Assembly (NCBI GenBank): GCA_902792435.1 | Contig: CADAZN010000027.1 | Coordinates: forward strand, 1-60,434 | DNA: 60,434 nt | Reading direction: 5' to 3' | From: an uncultured Bacteroidales bacterium | GTDB taxonomy: Bacteria; Bacteroidota; Bacteroidia; Bacteroidales; Muribaculaceae | Shown: one piece after another, positions 24,542-32,925 of the stretch | Layout: the number at the start of each line of letters is the position of its first letter | How positions within the stretch are numbered: position 1 is the first letter of the stretch | Program-made: the position numbers and the translations under genes | The notes under the pieces: model-generated | What the model saw: the letters and a program-made list of their open reading frames with translations, nothing else | What the model was told of the DNA's origin: nothing | Databases searched by the model: none

Positions 24542-25420
24542 ATGGCAAATCTGAACGAAATCAGCACAACACATCTCCAGATGCTCGAGCGCGAGACATG
24601 GGACAACAAACTCACCTGTGCCCTCACCAACAAGCAGCTCACAATGCACACCAACGAAATGTCGGGAGAACTGAAAATATACAGTTTCACTCTTGTGACC
24701 GAGGGCCACATCATCCTTGACAACGGAGGTGGTGAGATGATTTTCACTCCCAATGAGATGTTTGTATTCTATCCAGGAAGCCCAATCTACATTTATGAGA
24801 CAAGCGATGATTACAAGGGAATTTGCCTCATCATCGACGAGCAGATGGCACATGACACACGGGCATTTCGCAACCTCATCAAGGCCTCGGTGATACCTCT
24901 TTCTAATTATGGAAATTCCAAGGTCACCCTATTGCCCGATGACGCCCAGCGACTACAGTCGCTAATGCTACTCATCAGGCAATATATCATGCAGCCTTTA
25001 TCACTAAAAAGTGAGATTTTGGAGCATCTCTACTCGGTTTTCATCAATGACCTCATCAGCATCCAGTCGTTTGAGAAAACCAGACTTTCAATCTCACGAC
25101 AGAGCGAAGAGATTTTTGTCTCATTCTACACTCTACTCACAAACAACTATCTCGAGCATCGCGACTTGAAATTCTACGCCGACAGCCTTTTCATCACCAC
25201 CACCTACCTATCTAGAATAGTCAAGCAGATAACAGGCCGCACAGTGATGGAATGCATCAACGAATTGCTTGCAATGGAGGCCACCCGTCTGCTCAAATCA
25301 ACAGCCCTCACCGTCGAACAAATTGCCGACCAATTACACTTCGCCACCAGCGCTTCGCTTGACAAGTTCTACAAGCGCATGCGCGGCACCACTCCACTCT
25401 CGGTGCGCCGCAATCAGTAA
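24542..25420 (+). CDS. AraC-family transcriptional regulator
   Basis: 292 residues from ATG 24542; the in-frame ATG at 24521 lies within the -7 element. The N-terminal cupin-type domain (GELKIYSFTLVTEGHIILD, FTPNEMFVFYPG) is followed by two helix-turn-helix motifs, YADSLFITTTYLSRIVKQITG and IADQLHFATSASLDKFYKRMRG. It is divergent from the HTH-gpx-flavoprotein-MBL operon and probably regulates it. It differs clearly in sequence from the AraC at 7.8 kb. Confidence 0.9.
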   Translation: MANLNEISTTHLQMLERETWDNKLTCALTNKQLTMHTNEMSGELKIYSFTLVTEGHIILDNGGGEMIFTPNEMFVFYPGSPIYIYETSDDYKGICLIIDEQMAHDTRAFRNLIKASVIPLSNYGNSKVTLLPDDAQRLQSLMLLIRQYIMQPLSLKSEILEHLYSVFINDLISIQSFEKTRLSISRQSEEIFVSFYTLLTNNYLEHRDLKFYADSLFITTTYLSRIVKQITGRTVMECINELLAMEATRLLKSTALTVEQIADQLHFATSASLDKFYKRMRGTTPLSVRRNQ

Positions 25421-25507
25421 AGATTGGTCAGTTTAAGGGGCAAAAATCATGGGGAATCTGAATACGTTCAAATCCCCCAAATAATTAAATATCAAAAAAA
25501 GTTGTTT

Positions 25508-26492
25508 CTACTTGCTCTGATTGAAGAGCCAGTCGCGCACGGCGGCGATTTTGTAGCCGTAGTCGAACGAAGCATTATGTTCCATGCCACCGCGAGCGCC
25601 ATCGGTCAACACGCTTCCCGTTTCCCACTTGATGAAGTTCACGTTACCGCCTTTGGCTATAAGTTCTTGTGCCAGACGTTCCTGCTCTTGTGCGGGCAGT
25701 TTTGCGCTCCACGATGCCGAATCGACACGCGCATTGTTTTGTGCAATCGACACGCGCATTGTTTTGTGCAAGAACAGCAGCCAAATCTTTCATCCCGCCA
25801 CTTGCCTTGGCGTCACCGCCAGCGACGATATAGAAGAATTTCTTGTTGCCAAAGTCCTGCATCTTAGACGTGTCCCACTGGCTGCTCACAAAGAGCGAAG
25901 CAGCAAACACATCAGGGTGAGTGATATTGAAGTAGAACGACATCATGCCACCCATCGACTGGCCAGTGGTGTAAAGTCTATTGGTGTCGACTGGATAGTC
26001 CTTGATAATCTGCTCAAGCAGACGCAATGTCATCTCGACCTCGTCAGTAGTGCTCCAATCGTCCTGAACAGCCCATTCGGTGTATTGAGGCACAAGCACA
26101 AAGCAAGGATGCACGCGCTGATCGCGCGATGAGGCAAACTCCAGTGCCCCATATCCCTGGGTTAGAGGCGCCGTCACCTCCTTGCCCACGGTGCTGGCAT
26201 CGGCCATGAAAAGCAATAACGGCATTTTGTGGTCGGCATCGCATCCATCAGGAACCATCAAGTTGTACTCCATTGTCTTCCCTGTTTCTGAGTCTTTAAA
26301 GGTAAATTGCTTAAATTTGTCCAGAGCATCTTTTTTCAATGTGACAAACGCGCTGTCGGCATCTTTGTTTATTTGCATTCCTGCACCATGACGACCTCCA
26401 CGCATTCCATTTTTCATTCCGCCCTGTTCACGCTGGGCACAAGCAGTCAAGCACATCAGCCCCACTGCCATAATTAACAACATCTTTCTCAT
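25508..26492 (-). pseudogene. Exported alpha/beta-hydrolase (esterase-like) frameshifted by a tandem duplication
   Basis: From ATG 26492: signal with lipobox-like LMCLTAC, a Gly/Met-rich linker, then a PHB-depolymerase/esterase-like hydrolase with the nucleophile motif TTGQSMGGMMSF. At 25721-25770 a 25-bp unit is repeated exactly, shifting the frame after LAAVLAQNNARVD, and translation ends at 25644. Removing one copy joins the frame to ASWSAKLPAQEQERLAQ and on to the normal end WLFNQSK at 25508, about 319 residues. The catalytic His region (the GGMEH near the end) is lost in the shifted form. Promoter and signal are intact, so slippage could restore function. Confidence 0.88.
25721..25770. 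repeat. Perfect 25-bp tandem duplication
   Basis: Two identical 25-bp units, 25721-25745 and 25746-25770, each beginning ATCGACACGCG. The length is not a multiple of three, so the duplication frameshifts the hydrolase gene. Confidence 0.95.
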
Positions 26493-26560
26493 GATTCAAA
26501 AGTTTGGTTCTATTAATCTACTATCTCACCCAACTCAATTATTAGTCAAGTGAGTCATTG

Positions 26561-26568
26561 CAAAGATA
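26561..26568 (-). promoter_or_regulatory. -7 element of the hydrolase gene
   Basis: TATCTTTG on the minus strand, about 70 bp before the ATG at 26492. No clear -33 box. Confidence 0.4.
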
Positions 26569-26702
26569 CTATTTTTTCCAATACCTATGTGGCAATGAGA
26601 TTGATAAAAAAACTAACATTTGCATCAATCTTAAGTAACATTATTTGTTGTGGGCCTAATTTTGGCACATCTGGTGACTTTTTTTGCGTTAAAAATTTAA
26701 TT

Positions 26703-27440
26703 ATGGAAAAAGAAAATATTTATCTCAATCGCATCTTTAATAAGCACGAGAAGCAGGAACGGGAGCAATATCCCTTTTCGATTCCTGTGATTGCAAACTT
26801 CAAGGAACTGGTTTTCAACAAGTCGGTCACCTACATCGTGGGGCCCAACGGTTCAGGAAAATCCACGTTGCTCGAAGCCATTGCAGTGTTGCTGGGCATG
26901 AATCCCGAAGGCGGCACTCGCAACTTTAACTTTCGCACAGTTGATTCCCACTCATCGTTATGGGAAGAACTAGGAAAAGGCATGGCAAGCCTCTCGTTTG
27001 AGGACACTTTCTTCTTCCGTGCCGAGAGCTATTACAACGTGATTTCAGAGATCGATCGCCTCGCCCACATCGACCCAAGCTATATTGCTTACTATGGCGG
27101 CAAGAGTATACACGAGCGCTCCCATGGCGAGGGTTTTATTACATTGATTCAAAACCGCTTGCAAGGCCGTGGCATCTACATTTTTGATGAGCCCGAAGCG
27201 GCACTCTCTTTTGTAAACCAACTTGCCTTCCTGTGCTGGATTAAAGAAGTTGTTCAGCAAGGAGCACAAATCATCATCTCGACCCACTCACCAGTAGTTC
27301 TTTCCTACCCTGATGCTTGCATCTATGAGATAGAAGACGGTTACATCCATAACAAGAGCTATGACGATTGCAGCGTCTATCGTGACCTCCACAACTTCAT
27401 CCTCAACCGCCAGCTCTATTTAAAGCAATTAGGACTCTAA
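26703..27440 (+). CDS. Small ABC-type AAA ATPase (COG3910-like)
   Basis: 245 residues from ATG 26703 (MEKENIYLNRIF); the open frame upstream is low-quality, and a TAATTTTG -7 element at 26657-26664 supports the shorter form. Motifs: Walker A GPNGSGKST, an RSHGEGF signature-like segment, Walker B IYIFDEPEAAL and the STHSP switch. This is a soluble ABC/SMC-like ATPase without membrane part. Its role is unknown; relatives are proposed in DNA repair or defence. It is transcribed alone. Confidence 0.85.
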   Translation: MEKENIYLNRIFNKHEKQEREQYPFSIPVIANFKELVFNKSVTYIVGPNGSGKSTLLEAIAVLLGMNPEGGTRNFNFRTVDSHSSLWEELGKGMASLSFEDTFFFRAESYYNVISEIDRLAHIDPSYIAYYGGKSIHERSHGEGFITLIQNRLQGRGIYIFDEPEAALSFVNQLAFLCWIKEVVQQGAQIIISTHSPVVLSYPDACIYEIEDGYIHNKSYDDCSVYRDLHNFILNRQLYLKQLGL

Positions 27441-27502
27441 GCGATTCCAGTGATTCCAGTGATTCCAGCGATTCCACTGATTCCAGTGATTCCAGCGATT
27501 CT
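27441..27502. repeat. 9-bp tandem repeat GATTCCAGY
   Basis: Seven imperfect copies of GATTCCAGT/C start directly after the ATPase stop codon. They could be read as D-S-S repeats, but only in a frame not joined to the ATPase, so no coding role is assumed. Confidence 0.8.
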
Positions 27503-27521
27503 TGTACAGCGACATCTTAGC

Positions 27522-27612
27522 GCGCTAGCGCAAAAATAAATATTAGTGCCGTAGGCACCACGCTACCAATCTTAGCCCGCAGGGCAACAATCTTTAGCGC
27601 GCAGCGCGGCCA
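27522..27612. repeat. Series of four mini-hairpin units with matching arms
   Basis: Units GCGC-TA-GCGC, GTGCC-GTA-GGCAC, GCCC-GCA-GGGC and GCGC-GCA-GCGC stand in a row, mostly preceded by T(T)AG. Arm sequence differs between units, yet both arms change together. The rest of the 27441-27759 gap holds only a -7 element. Confidence 0.7.
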
Positions 27613-27719
27613 TAGGCAATAAGGTCTTCTTCATGCTTTCCCTTTTTAATGCAAGCCTTGTTAACAAGTTTTTCTTTATTTATAGATGTGTTAGTGCGCT
27701 ATAATTCGGGTTAATTTTG

Positions 27720-27727
27720 TATATTTG
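27720..27727 (+). promoter_or_regulatory. -7 element upstream of the membrane protein / ileS unit
   Basis: TATATTTG matches TAnnTTTG, 33 bp before the ATG at 27760. The -33 box is unclear. Confidence 0.45.
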
Positions 27728-27759
27728 CAAATTATTTTAGGGACCAACCATCCAAAATT

Positions 27760-28248
27760 ATGGATTATCAACTGATTGCCAACATATTACTTGCTGTCTC
27801 TAGCTTCTTTACACTGGTCGTAATGCTCCGGTGGGACTTGCTAATGCTAAAGGACAAAGACTATAGCAACAAGGAATTCATGGCATGGTTGCAAGAGACC
27901 GACGAAAGCTACAGTCCTAAGCGCATAGTGCCAATGGCGGCCCTGGTAGCTTGCGCAACCCCATGGGCGCGCGAGTCGTGGATGGTGGTCTTGCTCATTG
28001 CCATAGCTATGACGGCATTGGCTGCAACATTCTTGATAGGCAAGCGCAAGGAGTTACTAAAGTGCGACAAGCGCCCACGTGTCTTCTTGCTTATTATTAT
28101 GGCTGTTGTAGCTGTGTGTGCATTCTCGCTGTTTAACGCTCACTTCTCGCTCGAGGCAGGAATGATGCTAATGCTTTTCACAGCATTCTCCTATGTGCTC
28201 GTGCTTGGCGTCAATGGCGTGGCAAACTTTTTTGACAAGAAAAAATAA
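27760..28248 (+). CDS. Small integral membrane protein upstream of ileS
   Basis: The 162-residue protein has about four hydrophobic segments: residues 5-25, 58-90 (probably two helices), 108-126 and 135-155. A cytoplasmic-looking loop (KDKDYSNKEFMAWLQETDES) follows the first. I do not recognise a family; the layout recalls the membrane-anchored N-terminal part found on some Bacteroidota Mur-ligase-type proteins, but that is a weak resemblance. It lies 26 bp before ileS and is probably co-transcribed. Confidence 0.65.
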   Translation: MDYQLIANILLAVSSFFTLVVMLRWDLLMLKDKDYSNKEFMAWLQETDESYSPKRIVPMAALVACATPWARESWMVVLLIAIAMTALAATFLIGKRKELLKCDKRPRVFLLIIMAVVAVCAFSLFNAHFSLEAGMMLMLFTAFSYVLVLGVNGVANFFDKKK

Positions 28249-28274
28249 CAAAACTTACATTCTATAAAACCACA

Positions 28275-31200
28275 ATGAAGAAATTTAACGAATACAACAA
28301 GTTCAATCTTTCGGACATCAACAAGGAAGTCCTGAAGAAATGGGACGAAGAAAACGTGTTCAATAAGAGTATCGAGGAACGCGAGGGAGCACCTGCCTTT
28401 GTTTTCTATGAAGGTCCTCCTAGCGCTAACGGCATGCCTGGCATCCATCACGTGATGGCTCGCACCATCAAGGACATCGTGTGCCGATTCAAGACAATGC
28501 AGGGCTACCAAGTGCTCCGCAAGGCAGGTTGGGACACACACGGACTGCCAGTGGAGCTCGCCGTTGAGAAAGCTTTGGGTATCACCAAGGAAGATATCGG
28601 CAAGAAAGTTAGTGTCGACGACTATAACGCCACCTGCCGCAAGGAGGTGATGAAATACACCAAAGAGTGGGAAGACCTCACTCACAAAATGGGATACTGG
28701 GTTGACATGAAAGACCCATATATCACCTATAAGAACGGCTATATCGAGTCGCTGTGGTGGCTCTTGAAGCAGCTCTATAACAAGGGCCTGCTCTACAAGG
28801 GTTATACCATCCAGCCTTACTCACCAGCTGCCGGTACCGGACTTAGCTCTCACGAGCTCAACCAGCCCGGCTGCTACCGCGACGTGAAGGATCAGACTGT
28901 CACTGCCGAGTTTACTGTGGTTGACAATGGTCACAAAGCGCTCGAAACTATCAAGGCTGCTGCCGATGAGAAGTTCCGCGACAACCTGCGCATCCTCGCT
29001 TGGACCACCACACCCTGGACCCTCCCAAGCAACACCGCATTGTGCGTTGGAAAGAAAATTGATTACGTGGCAATTGAAAGCTACAACCCCTACAACGGCA
29101 ACCCAGCAATCTACTTGATGGCAAAGGCACGCGTTGACGCCTATTTCAAGCCCGAAGGTGCCGAGAAACCTCTTGACGAGTACACCCCTGGCGACAAGGT
29201 AATACCTTACAAGGTAATTGCTGAGTTCAAGGGTTCCGACCTGCTCGACATCAAGTACATGCAACTCTTCCCATGGGTTAAGCCCGTTGACAAAATTGAC
29301 GACAAGATTGTGGGCAACGACAACGGATTCCGCGTTATCCCCGGCGACTATGTAACCACCGACGACGGTACTGGCATCGTGCACATTGCGCCCACATTTG
29401 GTGCCGACGACGCCTTTGTGGCTAAAGAAGCAGGAATCCCTGCCCTCTACATGATCAACAAGAAGCTTGAGACTCGCCCAATGGTCGACCTCACTGGCAA
29501 GTACTACAACATCGAGGACCTCGACGAGGACTTTGTGAAGAACTTCGTTAACGTTGAGCTCTACAAGGAATATGCTGGTGCATGGGTCAAGAATGCCTAT
29601 GACCCCAAATTCACTGTCAATGGCAAGTACGACGAGGAAGCAGCTAGCAAAGCCGAAGACCTCAACATCTACATGTGCATCCGCATGAAGCAAGAAGGCA
29701 CAGCTTTCAAGATTGAGAAGCATGTGCACAACTATCCACACTGCTGGCGCACCGACAAACCCGTGCTCTACTACCCACTCGACAGTTGGTTCATCCGTTC
29801 AACCGCATGCAAAGACCGCATGGTGGAACTCAACAAGACCATCAAGTGGAAACCAGAGCACACTGGCACCGGACGCTTTGGCAAGTGGCTTGAGAACCTC
29901 AACGACTGGAACCTGAGCCGCAGCCGTTACTGGGGCACTCCACTGCCCATCTGGCGTAGCGAGGATGGTGAAGAGAAGTGCATCGGAAGCATCGAAGAGC
30001 TCTACAACGAAATCGAGAAAGCCGTTGCAGCGGGTGTTATGGGTGGCAACCCATTCAAGGACAAAGGCTTCATTCCTGGCGACAACAGTGAGGAGAACTA
30101 CAACAAGATTGACATCCATCGCCCATATGTTGACTATATCACTCTCGTGAGCGACAGTGGCAAACCCATGAAGCGCGAGCTCGACCTCATCGACGTGTGG
30201 TTCGACAGCGGCGCTATGCCTTATGCACAGCTTCACTATCCATTTGAGAATAAAGAGCTCGTTGACGAGCGCAAGTTCTACCCCGCCGACTTTATCGCCG
30301 AGGGCGTGGACCAGACTCGTGGATGGTTCTTCACACTTCATGCAATCGCCACAATGGTATTTGACAGCGTGGCTTATAAGTGTGTTGTTTCTAACGGTCT
30401 CGTTCAAGACAAGAACGGCAACAAGATGAGCAAGCGCCTGGGCAATGCCGTCGACCCATTCAATGCCATCGAGAAATATGGCACCGACCCATTGCGTTGG
30501 TACATGATTAGCAACTCGGCACCTTGGGAGAACCTCAAGTTCGACACTGCAGGCGTTGAGGAAGTGAGCCGCAAGTTCTTCGGCACTCTCTATAACACCT
30601 ACTCGTTCTTCGCTCTGTATGCCAACGTCGACAACTTCGACCCCGAGGCTCCACAGGTACCCATCGAGAAACGTCCCGAAATTGACCGTTGGATAATCTC
30701 GCTGCTCAACTCTCTCGTCAAGGAAGTTACCGAGCAGTTCAATGATTACGAGCCCACTCGCGCTACACGCGCCATCAGCGAGTTTGTGAGCGAAAACCTC
30801 AGTAACTGGTATGTGCGCTTGAACCGTAAGCGCTTCTGGGGAGGAGAGATGAACGACGACAAACTTGCCGCCTACCAAACTCTCTACCAGTGCCTTGAGA
30901 CCATTTCACGTCTCATGGCTCCAGTATCACCATTCTACAGCGACATGCTCTATCGTGACCTCACCGGCAGCACTAAGTCAGTTCATTTGGCTAATTATCC
31001 CACCTGCAATGAGAGTGTTATTGACAGCGACCTTGAGCACCGCATGGCAATGGCACAGAAGGTCACCTCGATGGTACTCGCACTGCGCCGCAAGAAGAAC
31101 CTCAAGGTGCGTCAACCACTCACCTCAATCATGATTCCTGTAACCGACGACACTCAGCGTGCCGCTATTGAGGCGGTGAGCGACCTCATCACTAGTGAGG

Positions 31201-31772
31201 TGAACGTCAAGGGCATCAAGTTTGTTGGCAACGATGAGGGCATCCTTGTCAAGAAGGTGAAACCCGACTTCAAGAAGCTTGGCCCTAAATATGGCAAGAT
31301 TATGAAGGCCCTTGCTGCACAGCTCACCACAATGTCACAAGCCGACATTCTCAAGCTTGAGCAGGAAGGATGCATCAAGCTCATGGTTGGTGACCAGGAG
31401 GCTGTGGTTGAGACCGCCGATGTAGAAATCATCAGCGAGGACATCCCTGGATGGCTCGTGGCAAATGAAGGTAACCTGACCGTGGCACTCGACATCACTG
31501 TCACCGACGAGTTGCGCCGTGAAGGTATGGCACGTGAGCTGGTGAACCGCATCCAGAACGTGCGCAAGAGCAAGAACTTCGACATTACCGACAAGGTGGT
31601 TGTAACCATCTCGCCCGACGAGCGCATCATCGATGCAGTAGAGAGCTATGGCGACTACATCGCTCATCAAGTGCTGGCCGTGGCTATCAATGTTGAGCCA
31701 GTGGAAGGAAGCGATGTCATCGAGCTCGACATGGACGGATGGACCCTCAACATTAAAGTAGAGAAAGCTTAA
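28275..31772 (+). CDS. ileS: Isoleucyl-tRNA synthetase
   Basis: This 1165-residue class I synthetase charges tRNA-Ile. The HIGH-type motif is GMPGIHH near residue 55 and the KMSKS-type loop NKMSKR is near 717. The CP1 editing domain lies between them (WTTTPWTLPSNTA, TDDGTGIVHIAPTFG), and the anticodon-binding domain (SRYWGTPLPIW before it, later RRKKNLKVRQPL) follows. The length fits the eukaryote-like IleS form without the C-terminal zinc ribbon, common in Bacteroidota and often less sensitive to mupirocin; drug response is inference. Confidence 0.96.
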   Translation: MKKFNEYNKFNLSDINKEVLKKWDEENVFNKSIEEREGAPAFVFYEGPPSANGMPGIHHVMARTIKDIVCRFKTMQGYQVLRKAGWDTHGLPVELAVEKALGITKEDIGKKVSVDDYNATCRKEVMKYTKEWEDLTHKMGYWVDMKDPYITYKNGYIESLWWLLKQLYNKGLLYKGYTIQPYSPAAGTGLSSHELNQPGCYRDVKDQTVTAEFTVVDNGHKALETIKAAADEKFRDNLRILAWTTTPWTLPSNTALCVGKKIDYVAIESYNPYNGNPAIYLMAKARVDAYFKPEGAEKPLDEYTPGDKVIPYKVIAEFKGSDLLDIKYMQLFPWVKPVDKIDDKIVGNDNGFRVIPGDYVTTDDGTGIVHIAPTFGADDAFVAKEAGIPALYMINKKLETRPMVDLTGKYYNIEDLDEDFVKNFVNVELYKEYAGAWVKNAYDPKFTVNGKYDEEAASKAEDLNIYMCIRMKQEGTAFKIEKHVHNYPHCWRTDKPVLYYPLDSWFIRSTACKDRMVELNKTIKWKPEHTGTGRFGKWLENLNDWNLSRSRYWGTPLPIWRSEDGEEKCIGSIEELYNEIEKAVAAGVMGGNPFKDKGFIPGDNSEENYNKIDIHRPYVDYITLVSDSGKPMKRELDLIDVWFDSGAMPYAQLHYPFENKELVDERKFYPADFIAEGVDQTRGWFFTLHAIATMVFDSVAYKCVVSNGLVQDKNGNKMSKRLGNAVDPFNAIEKYGTDPLRWYMISNSAPWENLKFDTAGVEEVSRKFFGTLYNTYSFFALYANVDNFDPEAPQVPIEKRPEIDRWIISLLNSLVKEVTEQFNDYEPTRATRAISEFVSENLSNWYVRLNRKRFWGGEMNDDKLAAYQTLYQCLETISRLMAPVSPFYSDMLYRDLTGSTKSVHLANYPTCNESVIDSDLEHRMAMAQKVTSMVLALRRKKNLKVRQPLTSIMIPVTDDTQRAAIEAVSDLITSEVNVKGIKFVGNDEGILVKKVKPDFKKLGPKYGKIMKALAAQLTTMSQADILKLEQEGCIKLMVGDQEAVVETADVEIISEDIPGWLVANEGNLTVALDITVTDELRREGMARELVNRIQNVRKSKNFDITDKVVVTISPDERIIDAVESYGDYIAHQVLAVAINVEPVEGSDVIELDMDGWTLNIKVEKA

Positions 31773-31784
31773 CTTTCAAATAAT

Positions 31785-31817
31785 AAGGTTGGCATGGCTT
31801 TTGCCGTTGCCAACCTT
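31785..31817 (+). terminator. Hairpin after ileS
   Basis: AAGGTTGGCA pairs with TGCCAACCTT, with an inner GGC-TTTT-GCC. There is no clear T-run, so termination may be partial before the DksA-like gene. Confidence 0.5.
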
Positions 31818-31851
31818 GATTACAACAGAACAATATTAAACCGCAAATATT

Positions 31852-32238
31852 ATGGCAACAGAACAAGAAAAAACTCGCTACAGCGATCAAGAGTTACAAG
31901 AGTTCAAGACCCTAATTCTCGAGAAGATAGAAGTTGCTACAGCATCTTACAACCAGTTGATGGAGAAGATTAAGACTGATGAGTCGAAAAATAGCTTCAA
32001 CATGCTGGAAGAAGGCGCTGCAACTCTCGAGCAGGAAGAGGCGAGCCAGCGTGCAGCACGTCAGCTAGACTTCATCAAGAAGCTCCAAGCTGCTCTCGTG
32101 CGCATCGAGAACAAGACCTACGGAGTGTGCCGCGTAACAGGCAAGCTCATTCCAAAGGGACGTCTTATGGCAGTCCCCCATGCCACTCTCTCGGTTGAGG
32201 GCAAAGAAATTGAGCAAGAACTCAAAAAGAAACGCTAA
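31852..32238 (+). CDS. TraR/DksA-family protein lacking the zinc-finger cysteines
   Basis: 128 residues: a long helical coiled-coil N-terminal part, then YGVCRVTGKLIPKGRLMAVPHAT where E. coli DksA has a four-Cys zinc finger. Only one of the four cysteines is present, as is usual in the Bacteroidota version. DksA proteins bind the RNA polymerase secondary channel and modulate rRNA and amino-acid promoters, with ppGpp in proteobacteria. It starts the dksA-like - lspA - DUF4296 unit, 8 bp before lspA. Confidence 0.88.
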   Translation: MATEQEKTRYSDQELQEFKTLILEKIEVATASYNQLMEKIKTDESKNSFNMLEEGAATLEQEEASQRAARQLDFIKKLQAALVRIENKTYGVCRVTGKLIPKGRLMAVPHATLSVEGKEIEQELKKKR

Positions 32239-32246
32239 CGGCAATA

Positions 32247-32912
32247 ATGAAGAAAATATCTAACGGCTGGCTGGCAACTATTATCATTGCCTTAGCCATC
32301 ATTATTGACCAAGTCACCAAGATTTGGGTCAAGACTCATTTCTTCTATGGTGAGCAGGTCGAGGTGGCCTCGTGGTTCAAAATTGCTTTTATTGAGAACA
32401 ACGGCATGGCATTTGGCATGGAGCTGGGAAGCAAGGCCATCCTCACTTGGCTGAGAATTATCTTCTCTATTCTCTTTATCTACTATCTAGTAAAAATAAG
32501 GAATAGAACCGACTTGCCAAAAGGGTTTGTAGCATGTGTTGCACTCATTACTGCCGGCGCTATAGGCAATGTGATTGACTGCATTGCCTACGGTCAAATT
32601 TTCAACGACCCTATGGCACCCGAGGTAGCACAATTCCTACCCAGCGAGGGAGGATATGCCTCGCTCTTCAATGGCAAGGTGGTCGACATGTTATACTTCC
32701 CGCTTGCCGAGTGGGACTGGCCACAGTGGATGCCCTGGGTGGGAGGATCGCATTTCAGGTTCTTTGAACCAATATTCAACATCGCCGATGCTTGCCTAAC
32801 CACCAGCATTCTTGTGCTCATTTTCTTCTACAACAAGTATCTTTCGGGCGATAAAAAAAGCGAAGAAGAGCCTGCTAGCGAAGAGATCAAAGAAGATACC
32901 TCCGACCAATAA
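32247..32912 (+). CDS. lspA: Lipoprotein signal peptidase (signal peptidase II)
   Basis: This 221-residue inner-membrane aspartic protease removes signal peptides from prolipoproteins. Membrane helices and motifs are in order: IIDQVTKIWV, ENNGMAFGM, GNVIDCI (catalytic Asp) and FNIADA (second Asp). The protein is longer than E. coli LspA (about 164) because of an insert around 115-160 and an acidic C-terminal tail. Many substrates with lipoboxes lie in this window. Confidence 0.95.
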   Translation: MKKISNGWLATIIIALAIIIDQVTKIWVKTHFFYGEQVEVASWFKIAFIENNGMAFGMELGSKAILTWLRIIFSILFIYYLVKIRNRTDLPKGFVACVALITAGAIGNVIDCIAYGQIFNDPMAPEVAQFLPSEGGYASLFNGKVVDMLYFPLAEWDWPQWMPWVGGSHFRFFEPIFNIADACLTTSILVLIFFYNKYLSGDKKSEEEPASEEIKEDTSDQ

Positions 32913-32925
32913 AATCCACCATCTC

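Noticed and set aside
26550-26702. 51-residue N-terminal extension of the ABC-type ATPase
   Set aside because: Composition is unlike the family and a -7 element lies within it; the start at 26703 is preferred.
27441-27520. D-S-S repeat peptide encoded by the 9-bp array
   Set aside because: The frame has no start codon and is not in phase with the ATPase gene.
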